Shown here piece after piece: positions 12,312-24,113 of a stretch of DNA of 64,000 bases. The position numbers were made by a program, and so were the translations under genes. This stretch comes from Eutreptiella sp. 'Long Island Sound 2002' (taxonomy: Eukaryota > Euglenozoa > Euglenophyceae > Eutreptiales > Eutreptiaceae): assembly GCA_964036045.1 (NCBI GenBank), contig OZ038400.1:9572513-9636512 (forward strand). The letters are read 5' to 3'. The notes under the pieces are model-generated. The model did not search any database and had not been told where the DNA came from. It was given only the letters and a program-made list of their open reading frames with translations. How positions within the stretch are numbered: the stretch's first letter is position 1; every line of letters begins with the position of its first letter.

Positions 12312-12374
12312 CTGCAGCGCGGGGGAAGAGGCACGGGGGAACGAAGAGGAAGGGGGCGGGGGGGGGGGGGGGGG

Positions 12375-13000
12375 GCCATGGCGTCAGGTGTTGAAGTACC
12401 CCGCACGATCCCGATCTCATGCCAGCCTCACTCCGGTCAGTTGTGATACCGTCAGCTTCTCGGCCTCTTTTTTTGGGGGGGGGGACAGGGGGGAGGGGGG
12501 TGGCACAAGGCCTCGGTATCCGATTGTGTGCCTTTGGCGGCGCCTATTGGCCTCTCGCCGCTGCTCATTCTGACCCTCTGTGGGCCCGAACGTGTGGGGG
12601 GGGGCAGTACGGGGGGGGGGGGGGGACAAAGCGGTTGGTGAGCGGTTCGGGACCGACGGAAGCGGTTGGGGCGGGGGCCCGGACTCAGTCCCGGAGGAAG
12701 GGGGGCTGTATCACCTCCGGAAGCAGGGGTTTTGAAACGGCCCGCCCGATCCTGACCTCATCCCAGACTGAGTTCTTGGGTCCCTGTGCCGCCCTCACAG
12801 CCCAGCCAGACCAGTGCCGACCCGCCCGATCCTGACCTCATCCCAGAGTCACTCCGTGCGACTCAATTCAGTTGTCGTTTGCTCCCAAACTCTTGTGCCG
12901 TGCCCCCCCCGCAGCGCAAACCGGACCAGCACCGAGTGTTGCCTTCAGGTCACCGCACCGACACGGCTATCGAATGTCTCGTGGGCTGCCTGGGCCAGCC
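12375..13000. repeat. Dispersed family K, three local copies
   Basis: Copies at about 12375-12445, 12722-12800 and 12815-12995 share (C/G)ATCC(T/C)GA(C/T)CTCAT(C/G)CCAG. The longest continues into a TGTTGCCTTCAGGTCACC segment. Further copies are at 17281-17470 and 22730-22815. The first copy sits just upstream of the HPP exon, probably in its intron. Confidence 0.65.
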
Positions 13001-13313
13001 CGTCCCCCTCCCGCGGTACAGGCCAAGCCCCATACCATCCCAAAGGTTACCTCTCGCCACCAACCAAGGAAGGGGGGGGGTGTGGGGTCCAAGGGGGGAT
13101 GGGGGGTGGGGCTGTGGGAGGGGACCCCCCCTGCAGGAGACCCTGAATTGTTAGAGGCGCCGAAGGCACCGAAGAAATTCTTTGGCCTAAACTGACTTGC
13201 ACCGAAGGTGCCAGAGAAAAATTTTGATTGGCTGAAGACCCGGAGAAAGATTTGCCTAATCACTTTAGGGGGGGGGGGGGTCCGAGGGGTGGGTGGTGTC
13301 AGACCCCCCCCCC

Positions 13314-13650
13314 CTGCGTGACATGCCGTCGGGTCGCTGTTTCTTTACGGGGCCCTGGACAGTCACCCGGTCTTCCCTCCGCATGTTGCGTCGGGTCGCT
13401 GCGTTCTGTCGGCCGCTGCGGCCGGTGCTCCTGCTGGTGTCGTTTCCGCGTTCGCGGAGCCCAGTGGTTGGTGTGTTGGGGCTGTGCTGAATGTGGCGGG
13501 ATGTGCCGTTTGCGCGTCAGCTGCGCCCAATAATTGGCGTATTGGGGGTTGTGCTGGTTGTTGCCGGGGTCGTTTGACTGTTTTTGCTGCCCACACACCT
13601 CCGTCCTCAGGCCGTCCATAGCCTGCCTCGCTGTGTTTCTGTGTGCGTGA
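13314..13650 (+). repeat. Dispersed family A, copy 1
   Basis: Starts near CCCCCTGCGTGACAT, includes TTTACGGGGCCCTGGACAG and TCGGCCGCTGCGGCCGGTG, and then a degenerate internal tandem of about 66 bp around GCCCA(G/A)T..TTGG.GT.TTGGGG. It ends near GCCTGCCTCGCTGTG. Other copies: 26212-26490 (+), 32650-32995 (+) and 47143-47372 (-). Confidence 0.85.
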
Positions 13651-13689
13651 GCCCCCCCCCCCCGGAGATGCTGAGGTGTTAAGCAAAAC

Positions 13690-14205
13690 CCTGGTAGAGG
13701 GGCACCACAACCTGCAGCCGGCTGCGCTCATATCGGTACACAGGAGCTGGAGGGGCAGGCGGGGCTCCCAGGCTGACCAGCGACCGTGATCGACTCGCCA
13801 GGGGGCCGCCTTTGGTGTCGCTGGTGCCGTCCGGAGGGGCATGTTGGGCCCGGCTGTCCAGGCGCCATCGGTTGAAGCGCAGCTGCAAAGGCGGGCGGCT
13901 TTGCGCCGCGCGGGGGGGCTGGCACCCGGGGACGGTGGCGGAGAAGTCCTCCTCCCGGGCCTTGGCCCTGCCCCAGGAGATCGCCGTGATGGGGTTCCAC
14001 CGGCCGGGGGTCCCAGGGACACTGCCTCGCTTTGAGAGAGAGGCCCGCGTGAAGAAGGGGCCGCGTTTGGGGCTGTGTTTGGGCACCCGCTGGCTCGCGG
14101 TGTCAGGGGAGAGGTCGAAGGCGTGGAAACCGGACGAATGAGGGGAATCGGTGGTGGATTTGTCCTGCAGTGGCACGGGGGCGGCAGCGCCATCCACAGG
14201 GCTCC
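13690..14205 (-). CDS. Probable Ser/Pro/Arg-rich exon upstream of HPP exon
   Basis: A long minus-strand frame with protein-like but low-complexity composition: FHAFDLSPDTASQRVPKHSP, SLSKRGSVPGTPGRWNPIT and a C-terminal VYRYERSRLQVVVPLYQG. A GT donor is possible just after the last motif. It lies about 1.4 kb upstream of the HPP exon on the same strand, with family A and K repeats between, so it could be an earlier exon of that gene. No domain is recognised. The opposite strand is also open, so the call rests on composition. Confidence 0.4.
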
Positions 14206-14876
14206 TCGCTAGGAGCCCGCCCTGGACCCCCCCCCCCACCACTAAGCAAAGGCCTGAACAGTACCCATTGTTTCCGTAAGTGTTGGCACTGCAGGATTTG
14301 GCGGTCCTTCTTCTGGTGGCCCATGAACATCAAGTCTGTTCGGTGGTTCGGGGCGGGGGATGGTATTGCCACCCATTTCCGCGCCCCTCTTGTTCTTTGG
14401 AGGTGGGGATTGGGGAATCACCCGACGACCGGCACATTCACAGCGCAACGGTCGCCCTGTGTGTCTTTATGCGGCGCGCGCGCGCAATGCCCGTGTCAGA
14501 GCACCAGCGGGCGTTGTCTAGTGGTCCCCGTCACGTTTTGGAACGGTAGTGTTGCTCTTGCACGGGGCAGGGGGCGTACAGGACCGCCCTGGGGGGGGGG
14601 GTGGTTTGGCGCGCCGGGCATCTTTTTTTAGACCATTCCCGACCCGTGCCTGTTTTTGCCCCCCCCCCCCCCAGCACCCATGGCCTTGTGTGACATTCAC
14701 GTTGCTGGTTGTGGTGAGCACCTCCCAGCCTGGGGTCTTCGTGATGACCGCATACCGGGCACTGATCAGGCCGTCAGGGGAGGACGCCATGGGCAGAAGT
14801 TGCATTCTGGGTTCCCACCCAGGAAGGTGGATGCCCGCGGCAGTGCGGATGCCCGCAGTAGTACGGATGCCTGCTT

Positions 14877-16047
14877 GTCATAGCAGAAGGTTCAAAGGCG
14901 AGAGGCCAATAGGCGCCGCCACAGGCTAACGGAGCCAACCACCAAGGCCTTGTGCCAACCCCCCCCCCTTCACCAAACTATCTGCCCCCAGGAACGCAGG
15001 GTGATGTGGACCCTTCTGAATTTGTGCCCTTCTATTGGGGACCCCCGAGAAGGCAGGGGTTATGTGGCCAATCCGCCCATTTTTGCGCGCCGGTCTGAGG
15101 AGGTGGTGGCGTGTGCCTGTGGCCCTCCTGCCGTCCCAGCCTGCGATGCCGTGCCGGGGCTGCAGCGGCATGCCGTTGCGTCATGTGGGTCCTACTCAGT
15201 TGCCCATAGGGCGGGGCTCCTTCCTACTGAGCTGACCGGCATGTGCGGCTGGATCCTACTGAGATCCCCACACCAGGGCAGGGGGTCACCCCCAGCCCCC
15301 GCCACCACTAAGCAAAGGTCTGGTACTATTGCTGTGACAAGTGTGTTGCTCTCGCACGCAGAAGGGGGGTCGGCGAAATGGCGGGACCCCCGGACGCGTG
15401 GACCTCAGGAGGGCACTGGCCGACCCACATCCGCCGAGCACCACCCGCCGTCGGTTGACAATCAACGCCCGGTTGTTGAGCGCCGACCGCCCCCCGTCGA
15501 CCACAACATCCGGCCAGCGCAAAGGGACCCGCATGAACCGCACGCGCCCCACGCGAAGCGGACACCCCCCAACCCCAAGGGCAACTCCGCAGCCGTGGCC
15601 CGTGCGGTCGAGGCCGGGGCCCAACAGCCAGGCCACAGTCCGCACACCGCCAAGAGACGTCCAATTTCCGCGGAAAGAGTCGGCATTGCACCCCTACCTC
15701 ACCCCCCCCCCCCTTGTAATCTCCCCCCCCAATGTCGTGACGGTTCTCCCCCTGCGGGGGGGTGTGACCTAATTAAAAAACAGACAAATGCAAACCAGAG
15801 GTAATGCACTCCACAGTCAGGCGGGGGGGGGGGGATTGCACCACAAAACTGTACCACAGTATCACAGTGTAAATCAGCTTCGGCGCCTTGTAAACATTTT
15901 CTTTGGCGCCTTTGGCGCTTAGTATTTTCAATGCTTTTTGGGCCAAGTGACCCCCCCCCCTTGGCCTTGGCCTTGGCCTTGGTGGTTGGCTCTGGTAGCC
16001 TGTAGCGGCGCCTATTGGCCTCTCGCCTTTGAACCTTCTGCTATGAC
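14877..16047. repeat. Long inverted repeat, arms 14877-14928 and 15996-16047
   Basis: The two 52-bp arms are reverse complements with one mismatch; they contain GGCGCCTATTGGCCTCTCGC. Weaker complementarity extends inward past the arms through CCTTGGTGGTTGGCTC. About 1.07 kb separates the arms. The right arm lies inside the TA-flanked element at 15697-16112. A shorter related GCGCCTATTGGCCTCTCGCC is near 12540. Confidence 0.85.
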
Positions 16048-16112
16048 AATCCCACCCCCTGGGGGGGGGGGGATTGCAAGGGGGCGGGGGATTCCCGGGG
16101 GGGGGGGGGAGG
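15697..16112. mobile_element. TA-flanked C/G-tipped element 1
   Basis: Left boundary TA at 15695-15696, followed by CCTC, a C-run and further C-rich tip sequence with AATC. The right boundary is a G-run, then GGAGG, then TA at 16113-16114. The tips are imperfect inverted repeats. The interior includes the right arm of the 52-bp inverted repeat and a GGCGCCTTTGGCGC motif. Non-coding. Confidence 0.5.
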
Positions 16113-17280
16113 TACAACGACCGCAACATGGGCGTTGTAGCCCGTGTGGGCAATGGACACAGCGACTGCCCCGTGGGGGTCCTCTCTCCGGGAGGGTGCC
16201 GGGCGCGCGGTGCGGTCCAAGCCCGGCGGCCGGCGGGCGGAGAGCAATGCGGGTCCCCATGGCTCCAAGGCCGTGGTATATGTCATGCGGCGTCGGGCGT
16301 CGTGGACTGCGTCCTGGTCTTACTGAGGGCGAGGACCGCCACATCCGCAGGAGCGCCGGGGGGGACCCAGGCATCCGAGTGGGCGTGGCTGCGCATACGG
16401 ACGTCCCGTCCAGAGGCAAACGGCAAGGCCACCAAGCAAACCCCTGCGGCACTCTTTGCCAATCAAAATTGTTTGCAATCAAAAATTCGTTGATTGGAAA
16501 AAAATTTTGAATGGAAAAGATTGTGGACAGGAACTGGTTGTCTGTTGCTTGGCAGACATGGGACAGAAATTGCTGGTCGATGGTGATCCGGCGAGCCAGA
16601 CCCCTCGTCCTCATGCAGTCAGCTCCTGGTCCAAAGGGGGGGGCGCCCAGGTGCAGCCCCTTGACCCTGAAAACCCTTTTGGCCTCCTCAAAGGGAGGGG
16701 GGGCAGCCGGTACCCCAACATACATCCCTTAAAATGATGCCCTCGTCGCACTGATCATTTTGGACACACACATACGCGGGGTCTTTGAAAAAGAAACTTC
16801 AGCCCCTGGGGGGTCCAGTTTCACCCCCGGGAGGCAGGTTTGGGGGGGCTGGGCGGTGGGTGGGGGATGTCAGGAGACAGAAAACCTTTTCATGTTTTGC
16901 GTCCATATTTGGATTCCCATGAAATTCTAAGCATCTTGAGTGCACACGCATGGGGTAAACACAACATTTCACCCCCCCACCGGATGCTAAAACAAGTTTG
17001 CCGGTGCGTCTGGAGCCAAATTTGAACCAAATGTGGTCCGGACCTTGTAGCCGTCTACATTTTGGCCGTTTTGAGGGCCATGACACGGGGGGGCGACTAC
17101 AACCGGTCCTGATGCGACCCACCCCCCAACTATCTTTCAAAACTTGGGGGGGGGGTCCAGCCGGGGGTCGGGGGGGGGGTGTTCCTCCCGGAATTCGGGG
17201 GGGGGGTCTGGCCGGGGGTCATGGGGGCGTCCAGCCAGGGGTGAGGGGGGGGGGGGTTAGGGTTAGGGCCAGCCCCCCCG

Positions 17281-17470
17281 TGGGCCATGATGTCAGGTTT
17301 TGAAATACACATCTACCAGCATAGTCCGGACCCTATGCCACACTCAAGCCGGTCAACCTGGTACTCCATTCCGCACCACACACTTGAACCAGTTCTGCAC
17401 CAAATGTTGCCCTGAGGTCACCGTGATCCCACGGTTATCGAATGTTTCCTGTGCAGACTGGGTTAGAACT
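17281..17470 (+). repeat. Dispersed family K, distal copy
   Basis: Preceded by GGGCCATGATGTCAGG, and shares the TGTTGCCCTGAGGTCACCG and CGGTTATCGAATGT blocks with the copy at 12815-12995. Confidence 0.65.
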
Positions 17471-18200
17471 CCGCTCCAACCCTCGCCCTGCACCCCGTCC
17501 CTGCTCAAGGATAGGGCAAGACTGTACTCTTTTGAGGCCCTTTTGGGGGGGGGGCGGGGGTTCAAAGGCTGGGGGCCCCTCGTGCTCCAGTCCCACACGC
17601 AGGGGTGCACTGCATGACATATTCAACACCTCTGGATCTCCGTCATCTGACTCGAAATCGGACTGTACTGTTTCGGCGAAGCGTGGCTTTGGGTACGGGG
17701 CCAACATCCCTTGTTCCATTTGACAAAGAGTTGTGGAGTCGGGCATCGATTTCACAGTCTTCATGGCTTCGGCTCTTGATCAAACTGCGTGACATGTAGG
17801 CAATTTGGAGGCAAAGGACATGGACCAAGTGAAAGCAAATGAACCGAAACTCCGGCACAAACCGCCCTGGGGGCAACGCAGAAAGCTGTGCCTGGACTCA
17901 GGCCTCGCATGTCAATTGCCTTGCGATGCAGAGCACTGGGGTCCAGGGGGAGTGCGTGCGGCTCCGCAATAGAAAGCCGACATTCCCTCTTGCAGAGCAA
18001 ACCAGCTGTCTACTTTGCGCCGATTATCCAGAGCAAATCCAGCGTCAAAATTTTCAAATCCAGCGCAAATCCAGCGTCACCCTTCCCCAATAAGCACACT
18101 GTGGAAAATGATCCCCACCCATTCCCATGATCCTGGATCTTCGCTGACTTTCGGATTGCCTTCATCAGGGCATTCATTGTTTAAATGACACTTGAAAAGT

Positions 18201-18268
18201 GTGTGCAGTGGGATTTGAACCAGCGCATTGCAATAGACATGGCATAAACCACCAGACCACAGGACCTC
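18201..18268 (-). other. tRNA-like fragment (SINE head or pseudo-tRNA)
   Basis: The minus strand has an A-box-like TGGTCTGGTGGTT and, about 30 nt later, a canonical B box GGTTCAAATCC. The acceptor and T stems do not pair properly, so it is unlikely to be a working tRNA. This is the signature of a tRNA-derived SINE promoter or a dead tRNA. Confidence 0.45.
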
Positions 18269-20039
18269 CACTTCTATTCAGGGTTAAGGACTGTTTATTG
18301 CCTGCAGCCATGTCTAGAAAAAGCACAAATCCAGCGTAAATCCAGCGTCACATTTTCAAATCCAGCGCAAATCCAGCGTCAACTACCCAAAAATCCACCG
18401 CAAAGTAGACAGCTGGAGCAAATAGTCCTCCCCCCCCCCCCGTGTCCAGGGAACAATAAAGTCCCCCAAACACACGGTCCGAACAGGAGCGTTTGCTGGA
18501 CCCGCCGTTCGGTACTCAATTAATTCGGTACCCCAACCCAGCACCCAGTCAATTGGGTCCCAACAAATTACGGTCTGAACGGAAGTGTTAGTTGGACAAG
18601 GCATTCATTGGACACGAATGCCTACAGAGGCTCTTCATCCTCATACTCGAGCCCAAACTGCAGAAAAGGCACGGGTTTTGAATGGTCACGGACGCCCATG
18701 GATTTCCAAGGGTCGCTAAGGATTGTTGACGCCCTCATGGAGGTTACAATGGATTTTACGTTTATGTTGTACTCCTTGAATCCTCGCGGAAATGCTAGTT
18801 GTTGGCAAACACATGCACCCAACTGATGGACCTGACCACTGGTTTTTCTAGTGAAGTTGGAAGTCTGTGGCACAGGGCTCGCTGCTGCTTCATGCCGTGG
18901 CTTGACAATCTCCTAATGAAACGAACCACCAACGGCTTTTGGCTAGGCCGTGGCTTGACAGGCCCCACCTCGATGGGCATCTTGTTTGAAGGGGGTGGGG
19001 ACAAAAAATTAAATTTTTTCGTTTTTTCTGCAGATGTCATTTTTAAAAAGGGCATGAAGCTGCACATTATTGCTTTTTTGTGTCCTTTTCTTTGCGGAAA
19101 ACAACACCTTGTGTCGGGTATTAATTGTTTTTGCAAACCGTAAGGATTCGTACAGTATCAACCTTGCATCAACCTGTCCATCGCGCTTGCTCAGCAGAGT
19201 CCACTGCCTGACCTGTGATGGACCACGTGGCACCAAACCATCCCGTCAATGTGCAAATGGGGAACCTGCTGCTGGCTCAAAATGCAGTTATACTCTCTGC
19301 AGAGGGGGGTGAGGGGGCTGGGCAAGTGGAAAAGGGGAGGGGGAGAGCAAGACAGGCTGTCCTGTGTTGCTCCCTGTGATCGTCTTGAACTTTTAGAAAG
19401 ATCGTCCTGAAAACAGGCTGTAAAACGGCTCCTTGCCACGGCTCCAACTCGATCCACAGGACGGGCTCACGTGCTGCAGGTTGGGGTGTGGGCTTCCCTG
19501 CCACCCTGGCTCAGGGGCTGGCACAAGGCTTGGCGGCAGCTTTAGGAGCGGCCTTGGCAACGGGGCTTGTGAGTGATTTGCACAATACGTGGCTCAATGC
19601 CTTCGCGGCACAATGCACAAATGGCTTTGCCATGGGCAACTGCCAAAATCCCAGCACCTGAAACTCAGATGATGCTTTTTTTTGTAATACAAGACCAATG
19701 TCCGGTGTTAGGCTGGTTCCCTGGACCCCACTCCCTCAAGACACGGGCACAGTATAAGTCAAACAACCATCTGACGGGCGGGAGCACACTGTTGAGAACA
19801 GAGGCAGTGAAGCCAAACTGGGGTTTCTGGGGAAACCTGGGTTCCGCATATCCACTCAGGATGGGTCAGCCCATTGTACAGTGTGTCACCCACCTGCCGG
19901 CGGTCAAGGTTCAGGCCAAGGCAGTGGCGGTTGGCAAAGAGTAAACCCAAAGGGACAGAGGTGGCTTCCCGCGGGTGCTTGGCCCCACAACCCCTCGCGG
20001 AGGGAAGGGCAGCGCATAGGGGTATCAGGCGTGTGGGGG

Positions 20040-20391
20040 CAGCCAAACACACTGAGCCCCCCCCCCCCGCCCTTGCAAGAGCAACACTAATGTTGGACAC
20101 CCAATGTTGACTCCAAATGTTGACTCCAAATGTTGACTCCAAATGTTGACTCCAAATGTTGACACCAAATGTTGACACCCAGTGTTGACAAGTTCCATAC
20201 ATTTGACGGAAACTGCCCCCTCTCTGAGCGCTCTGACAAGGGCGTTGTATGCGCGCGCCGCATGGAGAAACACGCGGTGACCGTTGCGTCGCAAATGCAC
20301 CGGTCATCAGGTAATTCCCCAACCTCCTCCTTCAAAGGGCAAGAAGGGGGTGAGGTTGGGTGGCAGGACAGAGATCGGTCTCCCAAAAATA
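20040..20391 (-). repeat. Family O copy carrying a TGTTGAC tandem array
   Basis: An inverted copy of 14390-14580, sharing a GCGCGCGCCGCATGGAGAAA-type block and AATTCCCCAACCTCC. Here it is expanded by a perfect-to-near-perfect tandem array at about 20087-20190 with a 14-nt unit (ATGTTGACTCCAA plus one base), absent from the other copy. Confidence 0.7.
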
Positions 20392-20992
20392 CCCCCCCCC
20401 CCCTTGCGCAAGCACGCTGAAAGTCAGCAAAACGACGGTAACACGGGCTCATGTGCTTAGACAAGGCAGTGCTTGCGCGCGACGCGCGGTACCAAAAGAA
20501 CGTATGTCACCGGAAACCTGCCCATACCTCACCCTAAGCACAATTGTTGCAACAGGGCACTACAACACAATGTGCAGGCAAATTTCAGCGAGTTCTGGAG
20601 GTCCTCACTGCTCATCAGGGCCATCAGGAGCTGTGGAATAGAAGCCCTTTCCCACCTTGCGCCTCATCTTGAACATGCATGTGAAGGGTGAGGGATTGCC
20701 TCGGTGTCCTTCAGTTTTTTGGTCTTTTCAATCACATGCAACATGAGCCATGGCTGAAAATCACATCAACAGGGACATCATTGGGTTGCAATTGCAAGTA
20801 GAATGTTGGTATGAGCAGGAGGAACTACCACAAGCATGATCAAGCCCACCTTTCCCTCTACAAGCGAAGCACAATCGCATAATGTTACATTTCTGACCAT
20901 AAAAACCGTGGTCAGAAAATTCCATCAAAACGACGGTAACACGGGCTCATGTGCTTAGACAAGGCAGTGCTTGCGCAAGGGGGGGGGGGGGG
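20392..20992. mobile_element. TA-flanked C/G-tipped element 2
   Basis: TA (20390-20391) precedes a C-run plus TTGCGCAAGCAC. The right end is GTGCTTGCGCAA plus a G-run followed by TA (20993-20994). Inside the tips lie two identical 51-bp direct repeats, 20428-20478 and 20926-20976, each including ACGGTAACACGGGCTCATG and GACAAGGCAGTGCTTGCGC. The core of about 450 bp has no open frame of note. The TA flanks and inverted tips suggest a Tc1/mariner-like non-autonomous element; the direct subterminal repeats are not typical of that group. Confidence 0.65.
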
Positions 20993-21545
20993 TAGCCCCC
21001 CCCTTCCCTTGTCCAGGCAACGGTAAATGACCAGAAATTGACGGAACTTACGTGCCTTGGTGCGCTTACGTTACAAGGGCGTTGCTTACGCGCCGCAACT
21101 TGCGTGATACACGTGTGGACCGTCCTCAGGGGGTTTGAAGCGGAGATGGTGGTACACAAGCAAAGGGCTGACATGTGCAACAAAACACTCATGAGCAGCG
21201 ATCATCGGAGACCATTCTTGCTACCAAGCTATAACACATTGTGAACAGCACTGTGTGGGGGTTGCTTTCGTGGATGCATGTGGTGACCTCGGGGAAGGTG
21301 ACGTTGGGGCAGGTGATGGTGAAGGGGAGGGGGGTGATGGAGAACGGATGTCGAAAGGGATCTTCTCCAACGATGCACAGTCATGCGTTATAGCCTTCCC
21401 ATCCCGCTCATACTCAATTGCCAAAACCATCTGCACCTCTGGGTGAGGGACCAACGACGACACCGCGACTTTCTGCACCGGTGGTCCGTGTGTAGTACAA
21501 CGGCCAACTGGGCTTTACCCAAGACGTGGTGTACTATTACTATTA
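20993..21545. other. No gene; fragment of related element and G-rich tract
   Basis: Directly after element 2 is another C-run tip (CCCTTGTCCAGGCAACGG) with a downstream TTACAAGGGCGTTGCTTACGC, so a related, partly degraded element is adjacent. A purine-rich segment lies at about 21290-21345. Confidence 0.4.
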
Positions 21546-21785
21546 CCCCTCCCCCCCCATGTCCAGCCCCCCCCCAGGGTACAGGGTTCCCCCCCACCCC
21601 GGGGGGGAACCGTACACCACTCCCGACCAGCCAATTCTAGTATAACCCAACTAAAAATTTTCTTCGGCGCCTTCGGCGCCTGTGATTTCCTATTGATTTC
21701 TTATTGTTCATGGGCCAAGTGACGGTTCCCCCCCTGGGGGGGGGGGGATGGACACGGGGGGGGGATGGACATGGGGGGGACGGGG
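21546..21785. mobile_element. TA-flanked C/G-tipped element 3 (short)
   Basis: TA at 21544-21545 and at 21786-21787. The left tip is CCCCTCCCCCCCCATGTCCA and the right tip is its complement with about three differences. The inverted similarity continues inward through GGGGGAACCGT. It is 240 bp, non-coding and MITE-like. Confidence 0.65.
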
Positions 21786-21984
21786 TACTAATACTATGTA
21801 CCAAGAGGCAAAACACACTACAAATGCCCTCTTGGCCAACAGAGCTGCCTTGACACAAAATATGAACTTCGTGCATCTCAAACCCAAGGTATCAGAAAGC
21901 GCACATGGCACACAGTAGAACGAATCGAAAAACGCACCGCCAAAAACCACGGTGCAAAATTGACCGAACCCACACCTATAGTTG

Positions 21985-22212
21985 CTTGGACATAGGTGCT
22001 GCTTGGCCATAGAACAGTGGCAATAGGCCCCCACCGACAGACCTATGCCCTCACATTCAACATGTATCACAGCCCCGGCAGCAATTGCGAGCCCATTGCA
22101 CATACGAGGTGCTGCTTGGCCATAGAACAGTGGAAAGTTCAGCAATAGGTCCCCACCGACAGACCCATGCCCTCATGCAGCAGGCGAAGTGTTGCTTGGA
22201 CAAGGGGGGGGG
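21985..22212 (+). repeat. Module D repeats ending in a G-run tip
   Basis: Two diverged units of GCTTGGCCATAGAACAGTGG ... CCCACCGACAGACC(T/C)ATGCCCTCA lie in tandem, and the block ends in GTTGCTTGGACAAGG plus a G-run. A third unit is inserted in element 4 (23733-23800). Confidence 0.7.
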
Positions 22213-23666
22213 GGGCGCAAGCAGGTCTCAAAGCGCTCTACACATGCACGTCCTGGTATGCATATGCAGCAATGTCCGGCAGTTGCGCATGATCACATGT
22301 ATGATACACGTGTGCTACCATACAATTGTCTGCACCTGATGGCCTTTATTTTGTCAACACTTCAGTGTTTATATGCTACAAACAGGAAAAGGCGCCCTGT
22401 TGCTGCCATCCTGCATCCGAGTCACCTTGTGTGTGCTGGCATTCCTCGGCCAAGTAACCTGGACTAGGACTTTGCCTCAGGGGAAGAGCGTGGGGGTATG
22501 GGGTGTACCGAGGTTGGTACGGTCAACAGCAAAGCTAGATAGTTGTGTGGTTCGTGCTATGCAAAGACATGAGACAGTTGTTCTGGGGGGGGGGGGGGGG
22601 AGGTACCATGACCCAGCCCCAAACCAGGGAAACCACTTGATGTTCAAGGGCCACCAGAAAAAGGAAGCGCCAAATTCCACAGTTCAAGGTTGCGGACACC
22701 TGCTGCTGCCCTGACAATGGCGGTCGTGGGGCCATGATGCCAGGATTTTGCAATGACCAGCATGATCCTGACCTCATGGCAGACTGACTCAGTTCGATGA
22801 CAATCAGTTGTTCTGAGCTCATAATTGTTTTGCCTTGCCGCTCTCGGAGCCAGACCAGCGGCGGTGCTGGGGGGGGGGGGGGGGTAAGCCCAAATGGCGC
22901 CAGGAAAACATTGCCAACAAGCCCCCCTGGGGTGCAGCACGGTGTCGCGACCACAGGACCACGATCAGGGAACCCACCGATGAAGGGAAGGCAAGACACA
23001 GGCAGGGCGGCCGGTCCGGCGTCTTCGCTCCGCATCTCCTGGTCTGCCTGGGGCGCAGGGGGTGTCCGGCGGGCGCCTCCGGGGCAGTCGGGGCCTGCGA
23101 CGTGCCCAGCCATACGAAGAGACAGACTGGGTCACACATGCGGTGAAGGGGCGAGGGGCAGACCGCATGGGCGGGGCAGGAGGGAGGAAGAGGGGGGGTG
23201 GACCGCCTGAAGGGCTCGCCGGGAAATGGGCTCGACAAAAAGAGTTGTGGGGCACCGAATCGGCTCAGGCAGACGCCCGCCGCCACTGACCAGCCATCGG
23301 CGTTGGAACGCCCCCCCCCCCCCCCGCTCCCCATTTTACCATTGATCCCCCCCCCCTTGCGCAAGCACGGCTGCAGTTCCAAAAACACCAGGCAAACAGC
23401 GGTTCAACGCCCACCCGATGCTGAGACGAGGCCGTGCTCGCGTGTGACACACATAACGGCAAACGCACATGACCGTCCACGTCCAGAAGACGCAGATGGT
23501 GACAGGCGGTGGAAGGGGAGTAGCAGGAATGGCTAAAACAATCGCATCCGAACAAACGTCACTGGGTTGCAATATGCGGTGAAATGGGTTTAAACCCCAT
23601 CTTACTTTTTTGTTTCTGTTTGGTCCAGACCAAGATGAGCTGGCGTCACCCGCTCGCTTCACAGTA
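22213..23666. other. No gene seen; repeat mosaic
   Basis: Includes the inverted partner of 14270-14380 (about 22595-22700), a family K copy (22730-22815), and a GC-rich stretch 22820-23300. A C-run tip CCTTGCGCAAGCACGG near 23347 may pair with GTGCTTGCGCAAGGGGG near 24470, making a larger composite of about 1.1 kb. Confidence 0.4.
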
Positions 23667-24113
23667 CCCCCCCCCCCCCTGTATAAGCTACGCCAAAGTC
23701 CCAAATTAATACGGTCCCTACGCCTACTGTAGCTTGGCCATAGAACAGTGGAAAGTTCAGCAATAGGTCCCCACCGACAGACCTATGCCCTCAATCAGCA
23801 AGTATACTACTGTAGCTTGGACAAGGCCGTGGACGCCCGGGTTCAAAAAGAGAAGACTGCATGGTGAGCCGGTGCAAGAAAGGGGAATATAGCGCACAAA
23901 TATCCCCAAAATAAGAGCCATATGGGTTCAAGTGGGCAAACACTCACAAGTAATGTGTCCATGACCCTACGTCACTGGCAAGTTCGTCACCAAACCCATG
24001 TCTTATGTGACCGCACTTCATTTGTACCGAATCAAATTAGGTACCAAATTAATACGGTCCCTACCCCTACTGTAGCTTGGACAAGGGCGTAGCTTATACA
24101 AGGGGGGGCGGGG
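23667..24113. mobile_element. TA-flanked C/G-tipped element 4 (with insert)
   Basis: TA flanks at 23665-23666 and 24114-24115. The tips are a C-run plus TGTATAAGCTACGCC and GGCGTAGCTTATACAA plus a G-run. The body is a close relative of element 5, but carries an insertion of about 83 bp of module D, bounded by a repeated TACTGTAGCTTGG. Non-coding. Confidence 0.7.

Larger units (their letters stand above)
14206..17280. other. No gene seen; dispersed repeat mosaic
   Basis: Holds sequences found again elsewhere in inverted form: about 14270-14380 matches 22595-22700, 14390-14580 matches 20040-20420, 14600-14650 matches 28980-29035, and 16158-16222 matches 9287-9350. Several G/C runs end these segments. 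Two TTAGGG units near 17258 are too few to be telomeric. Confidence 0.5.
17471..20391. other. No gene seen; repeats and tRNA-like fragment
   Basis: Contains a short motif AATCCAGCGT repeated several times near 18040-18090 and 18330-18385, a tRNA-like fragment (18201-18268), the second copy of the ACAACACCTTGTGTCGGG segment near 19100, and a T-rich stretch around 19020. I find no convincing coding frame. Confidence 0.45.

Noticed and set aside
10936-12420. 494-codon minus-strand frame over the HPP exon
   Set aside because: Another GC shadow in a different frame, rich in Arg/Gly/Ala, without the HPP signature.
11199-12446. 415-codon plus-strand frame opposite the HPP exon
   Set aside because: Composition is pure Arg/Gly/Pro from GC-rich codons and it is the antisense shadow of a recognisable HPP domain.
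17250-17270. Telomere-like TTAGGG
   Set aside because: Only two units, internal, next to a G-run.
20087-20190. Possible CRISPR-like array
   Set aside because: The 14-nt units are contiguous with no spacers, and this is a eukaryotic window.
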